From positions 62,001 to 126,000 of the forward strand of contig KN834834.1 of assembly GCA_000827265.1 (NCBI GenBank): a DNA stretch of 64,000 nt, read 5' to 3'. A model generated the notes under the pieces. It had not been told where the DNA came from. It saw only the letters and a list, made by a program, of their open reading frames with translations, and ran no database searches. Every line of letters begins with the position of its first letter. The stretch's first letter is position 1. The DNA comes from Collybiopsis luxurians FD-317 M1. Taxonomy: Eukaryota > Basidiomycota > Agaricomycetes > Agaricales > Omphalotaceae. Positions 46,084 to 58,003 of the stretch are shown one piece after another. Both the position numbers and the translations under genes were made by a program.

Positions 46084-47169
46084 TCACTTCGAAATCCGGC
46101 CCTTCGAGTTGAGTGACATTCCAAGCAAATCTGCTGGATTCTGTGTTCCCGGCTGAGTAGCTTTGAGATCGGCAAGGTCGACATCCTAAAGGAAAAAGTT
46201 ATCATTCCTCGAGTAGTACTCTCACCTAGGCTCTTAGAAATAATCTTCAGCTGGCACTCACCGTTTTGGCAATGTCATTGTATTCGACCTTCACAAATTG
46301 TGGATTCACATGCCTACATTATCGTATCAGGATATTCATACTGCGAAATTAAGAACCTTGATACTCACGCAATATATGGCGTCGTTGACCTATCAGCTCT
46401 CTGGATTGTCCCGTTATCAACTCCAGCCCGGCGAAACTCTTTGAATGCTCTGATCTTTTCGGGAGTAATTCGTCGTGCAACGTAGTTTAGCCATGTGGTA
46501 TCTTCAATGAGTACCCAGATAAAGTTGGCAGACGCTGTCTTGTCGATTTCATCCTGTGACAATCCCCGCTTCTTCAACTCTCGGACCTCCATTTCGGCCA
46601 TAGGCACAGATTGAGGCGAAATATAGGGCACATTCTGGGCGGCACGTATTTCCAAGACTATTTTCTGTTTCCTGTTTTTCGCTGGGTGTCCATCGACTGG
46701 GATAACTATAACTATAGCCCGAATGTTTACAGAGAATCGTCGAACGAGGCTGAAATCCCCATCTGCAGGATTCAGGCTCGCGATGACAATAAATTCGATT
46801 AGTTTTGTGAGTTCCTCGTTCATGGTGATACTTCGGGCAAGCTTCAAACCGGGGTTGGACTTTTTGAGCAGGTTGCCGTTGTTAGCCTTCCGTAGATTCT
46901 CACAGCGAGGTTTGTGCTCAGGCCTACATACAACTTCAGTAAGACTTCTTGATTCAGGACCCAACTACCTCGTACCAGTGAGCTTTCTGGCAGTCTTTGC
47001 TGCAGTACCACACGCGCAGACACTGGCAGCACAAAAGTTGGTGTTATGAACTCCGCGAAATTGACTCGGAAATTAGGTCATACTCACCCCCGAACATCTC
47101 TTCAAATGCTCCCCGTCACGGATGTTGTTGCAATTAGCACAAAAATCCAGCTTTAGATGATGAAGACAT
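46084..47169 (-). pseudogene. MYND-1, unit B copy, 1-bp frameshift
   Basis: Counterpart of 22,807-23,855. It keeps the canonical first donor (GGGG|GTGAGT) and the ten codons lost in A, but one extra A:T pair in the run at 47,141-47,145 shifts the frame at residue 9, inside the MYND finger, and a stop follows at once. Downstream exons are open (the 46,365-46,860 part encodes AQNVPYI, ELKKRGLSQDEID and ADRSTTPYIA). A downstream start could at best give a finger-less product. Confidence 0.75.
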
Positions 47170-50100
47170 TGCGGTCAGTCTAAGTTGTGATTGTAGTTGT
47201 GGTTGAACGAGCTTAAGGAGGCTGAGCGCGATTTGTGGGTGTGTACCACTCCACCGGCAACCTTACTTAATAGCTTAAAGCTTGCCGGTACGGAGAGCGA
47301 AGAAGAAAGAAAAGAGATTGCAGATCGAGCTAAATTGTGTAAAGGAACCCACTCGTCAGTGTTGGATCAACCATGTGGGTTCCTCATGTACGCCGACACG
47401 CCTCTGCGGCAACGTTGAAGAAACAAGTTAGAGGGGGTAATGATGTTCAATTGCGACTAAGTAAGTATCAGAACGGACGGTTATATTAGCTTGAGTCCGT
47501 GCGTTCACTCAATTGTAAAGTTTGCTTTCGAAGAAATTACCCAACAAAGATGTGAGATTGGTGAACAAGTATTAGAACGTTAGAGAACCGGTCCAGGTCC
47601 TCGGACACGTGTTTTCATAGCATCTCTTATTCTGCTAATACTTACCAAATCTACCCTCACTATTTTGGGTAACCTTACAACTCGAGAGTCTGGCCGTCGG
47701 CGAGTGCCGAGGATGATCACGCTTGGAAATTGCCGGAGCAAGGCCGGAGAGACTGACCTCACTGTGAGGTCAGTCTAAAAAAAAAATCATAGGACAGCTT
47801 CATAATCTAGCATAGAAAAGAAAGGTACGTTCAATGCATCACGAACCTAGCGAATATAATAGATATTACTTGGATACATGGGATCACGTTGTCTTAAATG
47901 CATGTTGGAGAGCTTTTTGTAATCTCACAGAGTCATCCATGATTTGTAAATTTCTGCTATATTGCTTCAATGTAATGAATCATAGTCACGATTCAAAGAC
48001 TGCTCATCATTTGACCTTCATGTAACAAGGCTCATTGTAAGTCACCTGTATTTGCACTGGATATATCTTCGAGACATCTATTTTTTACTACTGAGGATAA
48101 TACCCTGGCTTTTCATACTTTTAATCAGAGCTTCAGAATAATCTCTTGAGTCTTACATGTGCCTCTAAGTTCAGCTGAGTCAGTCAACAGTTTCACTTCT
48201 GGTTGGACAAGCATGAAAATATCTGAAGATGTTCAATCCCAGATAAAATCTAATCTCGTACTTAAATGTCCAGGACGCGGACACTCCGCTGTGGCAGCAA
48301 AAGATACAAAAGTTAACAGTTGAACAAACAAACAGAGCGCGTCGTGAACATCTGGTGCATTCTAATAGGCAGAGGCTGGATTGATGCACAACCACTCCAC
48401 AAAAAAAAAAAAAACACGCGCTTGCTATTTGCATTCTTGAGGAAATAAGTGAAAATGAAGAGCTATGTGCTTTTAAGAGGTCTTACATTTGTCTGGGAGC
48501 CAACCTATAGCTCAGAGCTGCTCAGCACAGTAAGATTTGGGTAAAAGTAGCATTCTTAAATGCAGCTGAATTTATTGATTTTGAACTTATTTTAGTGGTT
48601 ATTGATCTGCCCTCTGGCTATCAAAATGTACCAGATATGTTAGACACGACCTATTATTTGATTTTTGATTATTATTTATTTACAAGCGAGGGCTGTGTAC
48701 GCAACGATCGGTCATTATCGACCCAAAAATCGCGCAAATAGGAAGGTCGTTACGACGCTTTATCTTATCCAGTCTCCCACGCCACTTTATATGACGAAAA
48801 TTTTGAGTCTTTCAGTGAAATATTGGAATGTCATCGCTTCTCTTCCTGCATGGTGCCTACCGGGATGTCACTCATATTCATGTGTACGAAATGTACCATC
48901 GTATCTTGGTGAAAAAGGGAGTCGAGGATTGCTAAAAAAAATCAATTTTTTCGGCGGAAAAACGAAACGGGCGATGAGCGGGTAACATCCCAATTTACTG
49001 TGATGTCCAATATGTTTCTGTCCTGAGAAAAAATAACCTTTTTTGAAAAGCAAACCTGATGAAAAAGGATCTGTATTTTATGCATGGCATGGAGATGCCG
49101 GAGTGTCCTATACATCTGGGTATAAGATGGGATGAAATCAATTTCTGACCATTATCAACTCAGGCCATTCCGAGATGAATACAATCCGAGGGCGGTCTCC
49201 TGCAACCAATCAAAAGCTGCTGATAGTGAAGCTGTTCAGATATTGATCGTACTAAATCTCAGCGTGACTCCAAAAAACATGGCTGTGTATGAAAAGGAAC
49301 CATCAGCTCTGGTGACAGAGCCAGAGTTCACCCTCTGTATTTATTCTATAGCCCTTCAAAATTGCCTTAGGGATCCTACATTATAATCATAAAGGTTTGT
49401 ATGCTGCCACACAAATGAGCCACTGCAGTCAGGAGGGATATTAGCAAGTTCACAATATATAAACGGCATGATGTCGTACCATCTATGCCCAATCATACGC
49501 TCCCGAGCCAGAATGATGGACCTCGGGAGGGTGCATACAGTGATATCCGATGTGTACAGCATCATGTCGGCTTTACATCCAATCATACAAGACCTAAATT
49601 CTCTGTAAATAAAGGTGTCGCAAGCATTCTGCTTATGCATTTGGCAGCATCAGTGGAAGTGCCGGCGAACCGAGAGCTGTCAAGGGTGCACATTCAAACT
49701 CCGTCCGCACCTACCCAAATATTTCCGAGTTATCCCAGCATTCATAGACAGATTGGGTATGAACCTAGACTCAGATCATTAGGGACGGTCAGCGGGGGCT
49801 ATTCAGAGGTGGATTCAGATGGTGATTCGAAGGCAATTCAGAAAGTCAGAAATGATACTGAATCTTGTTCCTGGACTTACCGTACACTTTGAAAATGCAA
49901 TTCAGTGGCGATTCACCTGTGGATTCTCGCCTTGAGATAATGTAATCGAGCACAGCACAATGGTCTGATTTCGGCGAGTCACCGTGAAAGCACTGACAAA
50001 TACAATGCAGCCGAACTTAATTTAATAGTGGCTATCCAAGCGAGGTGACTAAGGTAGGAACGCGGTTCAGCTAGAATCGTGTTGTTGAAACACCTCCAGA

Positions 50101-50857
50101 GGCGCTCCGACAAACGGCGTTTCAGGCTACGATTCTGCGTCCAGAATCGACATCTGAATTGTCCGCTTGAATTGACCCCGCTGACCACCCCTATTATATC
50201 ATCATGTGCATCATATCTATCATAGGCTTGTTGAACTTGCTGATGGATAGTTATACAACTGCAGCTCTAATCGGAGCTGTGAGCTCGTCATTTTGTTTCA
50301 TTTAATGGAGTTAACCAACTTTAACCGAGTTTCTTTGTATTTGAAGGCTGAGCTTGCACTTCTCTGCTATCAGGAATTTGCCCTTCCAACATGTGCGGTA
50401 TTGTCTTACATAGGATTTGAATGATGTCGATAGAAAAAAGAGTAAATTTCCATCAGAATCATGACCATTATTGAAGTCTGAAGTAAGGCGGGAAGTGCCT
50501 GCATTCCTTCAGGTTTTTTCATGATCCATAAATATTCAAAGACTTAGAACATACAACTAGTCTACTAGTCATATTGTCTAGTGTACGCGTCTTTAGAGGA
50601 TTAATAATTTTCTGCCCATCAAGAACTCCTTTTAAAACTGCGGGGCTGTCAACCTTTTGATGCAACATTTAATGTTTGCGCAGGCAGTGCAAGCTACTTA
50701 TTCCCTGGAGACCTGGAATCAAAAAGTGATACACTCCAAACATAGGAATACATTGAAGGTATCTTCGGGATATTTTTTAATACTCGTTACAGAGCGTGTA
50801 GCGGAATATAAATCAGCTGAGTATTAAAAGATAGTAGCCCTATTTCCACTCGGGGCA
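47170..50857. other. Spacer; unit B end and unique sequence
   Basis: Up to about 47,880 it matches 23,860-24,606. It then jumps, with about 18 bp of unrelated filler, to sequence matching 28,360-28,560, so MYND-2 and its surroundings are absent. From about 48,110 the sequence is unique. A plus-strand frame of 135 codons at 49,485-49,892 is Ser/Thr/Pro-rich and unrecognised. An inverted piece of the 2,940-3,010 repeat lies near 48,930-49,000. No confident gene. Confidence 0.5.
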
Positions 50858-52092
50858 ATGCTGGATAACGCAGCACCAAATCCTGCAATACCCTTCGAAC
50901 TCTTGCCTCCATCTATTGCTTTACAAGCCCAGGTAGCAAGTTACGTTTATGCAGCAACGGCAGGGGTACGTTCCCATTGTTCGATTACCTCCATAAACTT
51001 ACAGCCAGTTCTAGATTTTGCTTTGGGATGTTCTTGCAAACATCTTAGCTGACTGGCAACTCTTCCATACCGCAAAAAATAAGCTCCATCTAGCTACCTA
51101 CATGATATCAAGGTATGCAACCGGTTTCTTGGCTTGGAAATTGTAATTTAAATTCCCAAGGATCGGCACAATGACGTTCATTCTCGGGCATGTGATATAT
51201 GCCAGTCAGTGAAATTTGATTACTTCAAATGTTGAAGTATTCAGAGCAAAAACTTTCAGCTTATCCAGTAGGTAATTGCAAAACCGGGCGCATTGCAATA
51301 GACAGCTTCTATCCTATTGGGATTTCTGGTTCCTGCCTGCTCTTTTTCTTCAGGGCTCGTGCTGTTTACAATGGCCACAACAATGTGAACATTTGTTTCA
51401 CCATTTTATGGGTTACCGTTTTTTCAACCTGTCTCCTTATCCCCTTTGGGACTATTTCTGAGAACATTGGGCCCACATTGTACTGTACAATCACCAAAAT
51501 CAAGCCTTTCGCTGGCATAGCAGTGATTGTTCCCGCTGTATATGACACAGTGATCTTTCTGGCAGTGTCATATAAGCTAATGTCTCACAGTTTTGCTGAC
51601 CCTCAAGGATTACAAGAACGCATTTGGGGGAAAAATTTGCCTGCATATTCCAGAGCAGTGTTTCGTGACGGCCAGCGATACTATCTGTATGTCTATTACT
51701 AGGCTATTCCCGAGTTTGAACTCCTTATTTATCACACTAATCATTTTGAAATAAGGATGACAGTTCTGGGTAACATGGCCATGATTTCCTTGATGTATGC
51801 TCCCATCAATCCAGCTTATCAAACCATTTTCACCTTGCCAAATGTAATGCTCACCAATATCATGGCATGCTATGTTTACCGGCACACAGTTCTTGGTAGC
51901 ACAATCTGTGAACCAACTTGTTCAATGGATGCCTACATCATTCCAACTCAAAAAAATGCCCTTGGGAATGCCCTTGCTACTCCAGGGACTACTGGTACTT
52001 CGGCTATCATGGATGGTATCTTTGTAGAGATGACTCAAGAGGTCCATGTGGATGAAGAGACCAAATCAGGAGGATCTTTCTTATCTGTCTGA
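50858..52092 (+). CDS. TM-1d, uncharacterised multi-pass membrane protein
   Basis: Five exons: 50858-50965, 51015-51112, 51161-51204, 51260-51686 and 51756-52092. They total 1,014 nt or 337 residues, and all phases agree. Motifs in order: ILLWDVLANILADWQLF, IGTMTFILGHVIYA, YPVGNCKTGRIAIDSFYP, FFFRARAVYNG, VIFLAVSYKLMSHS, SLMYAPINPAYQ, LPNVMLTNIMACYVYRHT, then a polar tail ending GGSFLSV, like TM-1b. The tail identity (SGGSFLSV against SGEMFLSV) makes TM-1b its closest relative here. All introns are GT-AG. It lies in opposite orientation to the other full-length TM-1 genes, in the unique stretch between units B and C. Function unknown; no lesion seen. Confidence 0.82.
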
Positions 52093-53129
52093 GGTTGAAA
52101 TTGTCGGATAGGTCACCATTAACTAAAGTGGTAGATGAGGTTGATAAACTGAACCAGCTGAAGACACTACCATATGACTGTGACTTTGCATATTGCATAA
52201 TAGTAATACATCTCCATGAAATAGCCCTTTTGGACATTGTAAAATTGCAATACAAAACACCTCAGCATGAATGGGGTCCCCAATGAATGCCTAACACCAT
52301 TTGTATGCATTGAAAATTATTCCCGCTACTTTTAAGTAGAGGGTTTTACAGGTGGACCTTTTTCAATCTTGAAGTCCGGTCAATGCATCCCCCAATTATT
52401 CTTACCTTCTTTAGACAGATTTGTCATTACACTGATTACATGCTTACCTGGTTGATGCTGCCAGCTTTCCTATCCTTTGTTGTCTACTATCACTGCTGGG
52501 TTTTCCTTTATTCTTGCTGTGTCATCCATGTGGCGCAACATTCTCACCTAACTCAGTCTATTCTTTCTCACAATCTTGTTTGCACAGTCCATCTGCAGTC
52601 TCTGTCTGATTGGCCCTGACTTTTCCTTGCCTGCCTCCTGTATGCTCATAAAGCAATACATCTTACTCGGTAGTCATCCAGTGTAGTGTCTTTGTCAATG
52701 ATCAACAGAAGCTTATTTTATATGGATGGTTCAGATACCTCATTTGTGAGGCACACTTGCTAACAGTTTTGCTTTTGGTGGTCCAAGCAGGGAGGGAAGG
52801 CAGAGATCTCATGTTTCAAAATTTAATTTTCTCAACTCAGTTTCTTGCAATGCCACACATGCAGGTGTACACCATGAAGGGATAGTATCAATAATATTAT
52901 TAAAATAATTACAGAGGCTCATTTTAAAGAGAAAATTCAAGGGCAAAGGTACAACCTAACTGCATAAGTTGGGGAGCAGACAGAAGAGATGAGTACTGTA
53001 AAAATTGCTCTTTCTAGAGATGTATGAGAGAGAAAAAAAATTAGATGAAGGCATGGAAAAATATATGCTATTGTCACAAGACTTGGGTTAATAATGGTTG
53101 ATCACTGCAAATACAGTCCTCCCTTCCCT
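52093..53129. other. Spacer after TM-1d
   Basis: AT-rich and CpG-poor. A hydrophobic plus-strand frame at 52,383-52,619 has no recognisable domain. No gene called. Confidence 0.45.
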
Positions 53130-53159
53130 TCAGTCTTGGAGAACTAACCTTCCACTCCC

Positions 53160-55780
53160 ACTATCAGTAGACCTCCTTCTGAATCCCTGACCTCAACCCT
53201 TGGCTGGACTCCCACTGATATTACTAACTGATATTAAACCCCCATCCCTTGTTCCCATCCTAGCCCTTGATCAAGACCTTGTCATCCCTGTCCTGCCTCC
53301 TCATAACCCAGCCCAGCCCCTTAACCTCCAAAATAAGTGATATCAACTTAGACACTGAATGAACAGCATACTCATATTCTTTGGAGTCTGACATTACCTT
53401 TATAAATCCTGCAGATGAGCAAAGGGAGTGGCAGGAGCTGCAGCAGCATTTGACACTGGTCTTGGAGGCACACAACAGGCAAATGCTCCAGGGATGCAAA
53501 TGGTGAAAAGTACCTCCTTGAACTAAAAGTACAACTCCTCGTTGTCATTGTGGGTGATAGCAAAGGAGAGAAAGTAGCAGGAGAAGAAGGCAATATTGGA
53601 TTCAGATTGTGATTCAGAGATGCAGTGAAAGAAGCATAAACTGAAGATATAGCTGTATCAGAACCAGAATCTAATGCTGACCAGAGGAGATAACAGAGAC
53701 AAACTTGTCTGACAGCCTGCAAAGTCTTGACTAGGTCCAGCAGACATTATCATCATTGCAGATGCAGATAACCTGCTTTGCAGCTGCTATCCTGAACCTG
53801 AACCTAAGCCCAGTCCTGACCCCAACTGCGCTAGAGACTAAGACTCAGATATGTCAATTAGGTGCTAAATCTACTCTCATATGGATTACCCCATTTGTAG
53901 AGGGCAATGAATACCCTCAGAATTGACACTAGCACCAGCACCAGCACCAGTTCTCGACCCCTCTACCAGCACCATTGTCCTCACTATTGTCATTAGCCAA
54001 TTCAACCCCACAAACTCTCCATCCACCCATTCCCACTCTCAACCTCCCTCAGACAACTCAAGATACAAGAATTCCAAAGAAAGTACATCTGATACAACCT
54101 CAAAAGGTACCAGCAAGACACCCCTTCTAGCCCCACTCATACCTGTACTCACACTCATCCCAAAAGACATAGACAAAACATAATACACTGGTTCCATCTT
54201 GTCCTCTATATCTGGGACCAGATGGGACAGAAAGAGAGATGGGGAGTAGATTGAGTCAGAAGAAGTAGAGGCTGCAAGTGGCATTGATGAGGCATGAGGA
54301 GGAGGAGGAAAGATGAAAATGTCTGCACTTATATTTGTGGCAGGACAGGGTTTGCAAATGAATTGCTTGATATCAGCATAGCAAGGTTGTCATAAGTGTA
54401 GTCATAAGAGGATAAGAACAAGAGTTGATTATCAACTTTTGTATTTGAGTCATTGCCTGCATTTGGAGTCAGAATCAGTTTGGTTGAGCCAGAGGCTGTG
54501 TTGGGGAGGTTCAAGTGGTAATGGTACATTAGTAGAGGCCACCTGGGCAGACAAGGAGGATTTCAGTTCCATTTTATTTCAATATCTGTTTCCATCTCTG
54601 TCAGTGAGAAGGGCAGTACAGTAAGGTGGAACAGTTACAGAGGAGGATGAAGTCAGGCAGGTTGTAGTAAACTAATAAGCAGTCATTATCAAGCACATCA
54701 AAAATTGAAATACAGCTCTACTCACATTAGCATTACTCTTTCTTCTCCTCATTATAAAAGACCCAACCCCATAGTGTGTTAGACCCAAGCCAAATGATAG
54801 GGTAAGATATATTTTGAGTGTATAGAGGAATAAGTAGTGGTACAACAGAGGGGATTTCTATGGGTTGAGTTCCTTGGGACCTGGTAGAGGAGACTACAAT
54901 GCCCTGTTGAACAGAGTTCACAGTCAAGATGGGAAATGCATAGAGCAGTACACAGGTGGATAGAACCCAATATGTAGGATGGTCAGCTGTAATATGAACC
55001 CAAGACAGCATTGTGTAGACATCATTGAGGGTCTTCAGGAAGAGCAATGTACTCAAAAGTATGCTGTGGGATTTCATTAGTGCATAAAATCAGTATATTT
55101 ATTACAAGGTATTCATCCTGGTTATTCAGAAGAAGAAATATACAAAACCTAATATTGGAAAAAGAGAAAAGGGGGTAAACAAGATAGTGGTTCAGGTAAT
55201 AACAGCATAAGAAACCATAAATAGTGTCCGTGTGCCTTTTATAGTACTAGTATATTCCCATGGAAGTGACTAAAGGAGTGATTTCTGAGTGGGCTGATGC
55301 AAGATCCACAGTCCTTGTGACACAAAAGAAGTGAATTAACATGCATTGTGGGAGGGATGTTTGCTCAGTTGTTCCTGAGACTGTAGATAGGAAGATTTGA
55401 TCAATTGGATATAGCTACCTTGGGTGTATGAAGGAGGTGTTTTAGTAGGTGTTCAGGGTCTTCAGGAGCAGGAAGAAGAAGAAAGACAGGGCATAACATA
55501 CTGCCACTGCAGCACCATGCACTGTCATCATCAATATTGGTTATAGCAGATGACAACAACAATGAAGAATTTGCACCCACAGCTGGGAGATCTGTCCCAG
55601 CCAAATCCAGACTATTCGAGGTCTCCATTCAAAGTCCTGTCTGGTGACAGGTGGAAAAGTTCAAAATAAAGTCATTACTGCAGCCATGTTTGACAGTGGA
55701 AGCCATAAATACCAGAAACTACTCATCCTGGGCTTTTGAGATGATGTGGGGGCTGTACCTGAACTGCAAAAAGAAAAAAT
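53160..55780. pseudogene. Decayed, CpG-depleted copy of the 5.3-7.2 kb region
   Basis: Alignable with unit A by eye over long stretches, for example 53,715-53,775 against 5,895-5,955 and 55,500-55,550 against 6,915-6,955, with repeated CG-to-TG and CG-to-CA changes. No frame of the ancestral gene survives intact. About 720 bp (54,775-55,495) have no counterpart in A or B. Confidence 0.6.
54733..55077 (-). CDS. Membrane-protein-like exon(s) present only in unit C
   Basis: An open minus-strand frame of 114 residues with two strongly hydrophobic stretches (WVLSTCVLLYAFPILTV and a second near PSVVPLLIPLY) and the block FLKTLNDVYTMLSWVHI. It lies exactly where units A and B are shorter. It is probably an exon of the same decayed membrane protein. 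Whether it was lost from A and B or gained in C cannot be decided here. The family is not recognised. Confidence 0.35.
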   Translation of the reverse strand: MKSHSILLSTLLFLKTLNDVYTMLSWVHITADHPTYWVLSTCVLLYAFPILTVNSVQQGIVVSSTRSQGTQPIEIPSVVPLLIPLYTQNISYPIIWLGSNTLWGWVFYNEEKKE

Positions 55781-55795
55781 TAGTGTGTGAATCTT

Positions 55796-56422
55796 AAATG
55801 TGAACCTGAGGTTCAGGTTCAGAGATGCACTGGGCACAAGCCTTCAATTGCTCATTGCACAACTTAGACAAGATTACTACTGAAAATAGTTTTGATATAG
55901 TTTATAGTTTTTCTTTCTACATATTATTACTTGAAAATGCTTAATTTTTTGCCATTTTATGTCCTGATGTCATGCCAAAAATGGCAAAAACTCCACCCAG
56001 TGGAATGGCCTACAGAAAACAAAGATTCTGTAACCCAACTAAATCAATAATCATTTGGCAGTGGTTCTACTGAATTTATCACTAGCTGGTCCATTCTGCT
56101 GAGGGGAGTCTTTTTTATTCTCAATGTGAATGTCATAAGCACCTAGAGCACTTGGTGTTATCATTAATTCTATGGCAGCTTTGTGACTAAATTTCCATAT
56201 AAAACTGCTGGGAGGAGAGGTCCAATGACATAGCTATCATTTTTGCCATATTAAATTGCCAGACTGGTACCTTTTTCAGCAGCTGCTGGTTCACAGGTTC
56301 AGCAGGTTCAGAGCCTTGATGCTGAATCTTGAACCTGGGTTCACCGCAGCCCCAAACCCAGAACTGCACCTCAAGGTTCAGTTCAGAAAGAGTAGAACCT
56401 GGACCTAAACCTCAGGTTCAAA
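55796..56422. mobile_element. ~0.63-kb element with GGTTCAGG inverted ends
   Basis: The left end carries TGAACCTGAGGTTCAGG and the right end the inverse TGAACCTGAGGTTTAGG, with more GGTTCAG words clustered at 56,275-56,400. The interior has no gene. The flanks show no clear target duplication. The corresponding place in unit A (about 7,197) lacks it. It resembles a small non-autonomous DNA element with subterminal repeats. Confidence 0.45.
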
Positions 56423-57254
56423 TCCAGTCAGCCCCTCCAATGTACCAGTAGGTTTGTGGACTGGACTGTAGCAACACTGGAACTGTTGTCAGTTTTACTT
56501 GTCAGAGTTGTAACTTTCTGACTGCTGAAAAATGGCACTCTGAGTAGCACTTCAAAGGATTCTGCTGTCAGCTGATAATACTTTGGTTTTAAATGCTCTA
56601 GCCACATTTATATTGTAATTCACATATAGTCTATTGCAAGATTTACTGGGCAGTTGAATGGAACTTTCTGGACAGCTATATCAGAACTATCAGTTTCCAT
56701 GTTGTGCAGAAGTAACACTGGGTCAAAATATCTGATCTGTTCAACCACGAAGTCAGTTCAAACTTTAACCTCACCATATCTTTAACATTTCCACAATCCA
56801 AGAATAACAGTCAAATAACTTCAGCAATGTCATTTTAATCAGCCTCTTTGAGTTTTTGTCTGAACCTTGGGCTTTCTACACAGGCTGCACAGAGAAATCC
56901 CAGCAGAGCTGAGGGGCTGTGAGGAGCAGTAGCAATAACCAATGATCATGATGGTTGTGTTGACAAGTTTACATAAGTAATTCTGAGAAGTATGCAGAAT
57001 ATAAAATACATAAAACAAATAGAACAGCAATCTGTACTTTTGGAATTGAAAGTTTACTACATTAGAGGGACTGAAAGCTCAAATGATATAGTTTTACTAA
57101 TTGGTCAAGCCTGAGGAATATCTGAAGACAGTGATGTGCTCCACACAAGCTTTCCACCTTGTTCACCCCCATTACTGGTGTTGATTGTCAATTGTGGTGT
57201 AATATCAGAACAGTGAAATGGAATGGGACTCCCCCAACATAACCCCTTCGTCTA
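56423..57254. other. Spacer, unit C
   Basis: AT-rich, nearly free of CpG, with no counterpart in A or B at this position. No gene seen. Confidence 0.45.
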
Positions 57255-57480
57255 ATGTTGAACAACACTACATTGAACCCTGCTATTCTGTTTGAGCTCC
57301 TGCCTGTGGCTACCACTCCATCATTTCAAGTAGATTACATCACTGTAACCACTGGGGCATGTCCTTATTATCCTTGACCAAGATCATATGTCTATTGCTT
57401 GTTCCAGATCTTTATCCAGGATGCTCTATCCAATGTTGCAGCTGATTGGCACCTCTTCTAGACTGCAAGAAGCAAGCTTT
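57255..57480 (+). pseudogene. TM-1f, relic of TM-1 exons 1-2
   Basis: Exon 1 (57,255-57,356) reads MLNNTTLNPAILFELLP, a homologue of the TM-1a start, and ends at the same GC-type donor (GCATGTCC). Exon 2 (from 57,408) reads FIQDALSNVAADWHLF and is stopped by TAG at 57,459-57,461. Exons 3-5 do not follow on this strand. It is a truncated copy in opposite orientation to TM-1a and close to an exon-3 fragment on the other strand. Confidence 0.65.
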
Positions 57481-57639
57481 TTCTTGCAGTTTATGAGGTG
57501 ACTTTCAGACCTTTATCTCTAGGAAAAATAATAGATGTATCAAGGAGGTCAAAGAAGTAGTTGTGTATACTAAATGTAAACCTATAACTGAAACATTTGA
57601 TTCATTTTTTTTTGTGAGCTCAATATCATTGTTGTTAAG

Positions 57640-57905
57640 ACCCCTTTCAGTTGCTCAAGCACTAATGAAATATGAATCCTCATCTGCCCTGGCTGCCTCA
57701 ACTACATATGTTTACCACCCAAACCTCCCTAACCCAAACTCAGGCTTGACCCCAAACTGATTCCAAATCTGAATACAAACACCACTGCAAACTATAAGGT
57801 TCTTGATCAAATCCATAGTAATGAAGTGTAGAACAGTAAAATTGAACTGACTTGCAAATGATACCTGACCAAGAATAAATGCCAATGTGCCAAACCTCAT
57901 TCAAA
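57640..57905. pseudogene. Inverted fragments: Ser/Asn-rich tail and TM-1 exon 3
   Basis: At 57,670-57,790 the plus strand encodes ESSSALAASTTYVYHPNLPN, the inverse of the minus-strand tail at 36,240-36,310. At 57,835-57,900 the minus strand encodes RFGTLAFILGQVSFAS, which is TM-1 exon 3 with its acceptor side. These scraps from two genes were brought together by rearrangement. Confidence 0.55.
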
Positions 57906-58003
57906 TGTCTGGAGCAGAAAGAAACTCATCATTCCCTGCTCAATAATTTGAGATCTATTGGCCAAGGGCTCACCTTTCATTCCACACCCTTTCACTGAGC
58001 TAC

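Larger units (their letters stand above)
31136..48110. repeat. Segmental repeat unit B
   Basis: Collinear with unit A from base 1, but shortened by a 1,296-bp deletion (at 36,084), loss of about 10 kb containing three SSP genes (relative to 9,300-19,500), loss of about 3.75 kb containing MYND-2, and smaller events. It is lengthened by the MULE at 36,528-40,803. Its 31,750-32,370 stretch has no match in A and holds no gene. The net length is about 17 kb against 31 kb for A. Confidence 0.85.

Noticed and set aside
55799..56420. GGTTCAGGTTC words as telomeric or internal telomere repeats
   Set aside because: They are few, irregular and in both orientations, fitting the ends of a small element better than a telomere-like tandem array.
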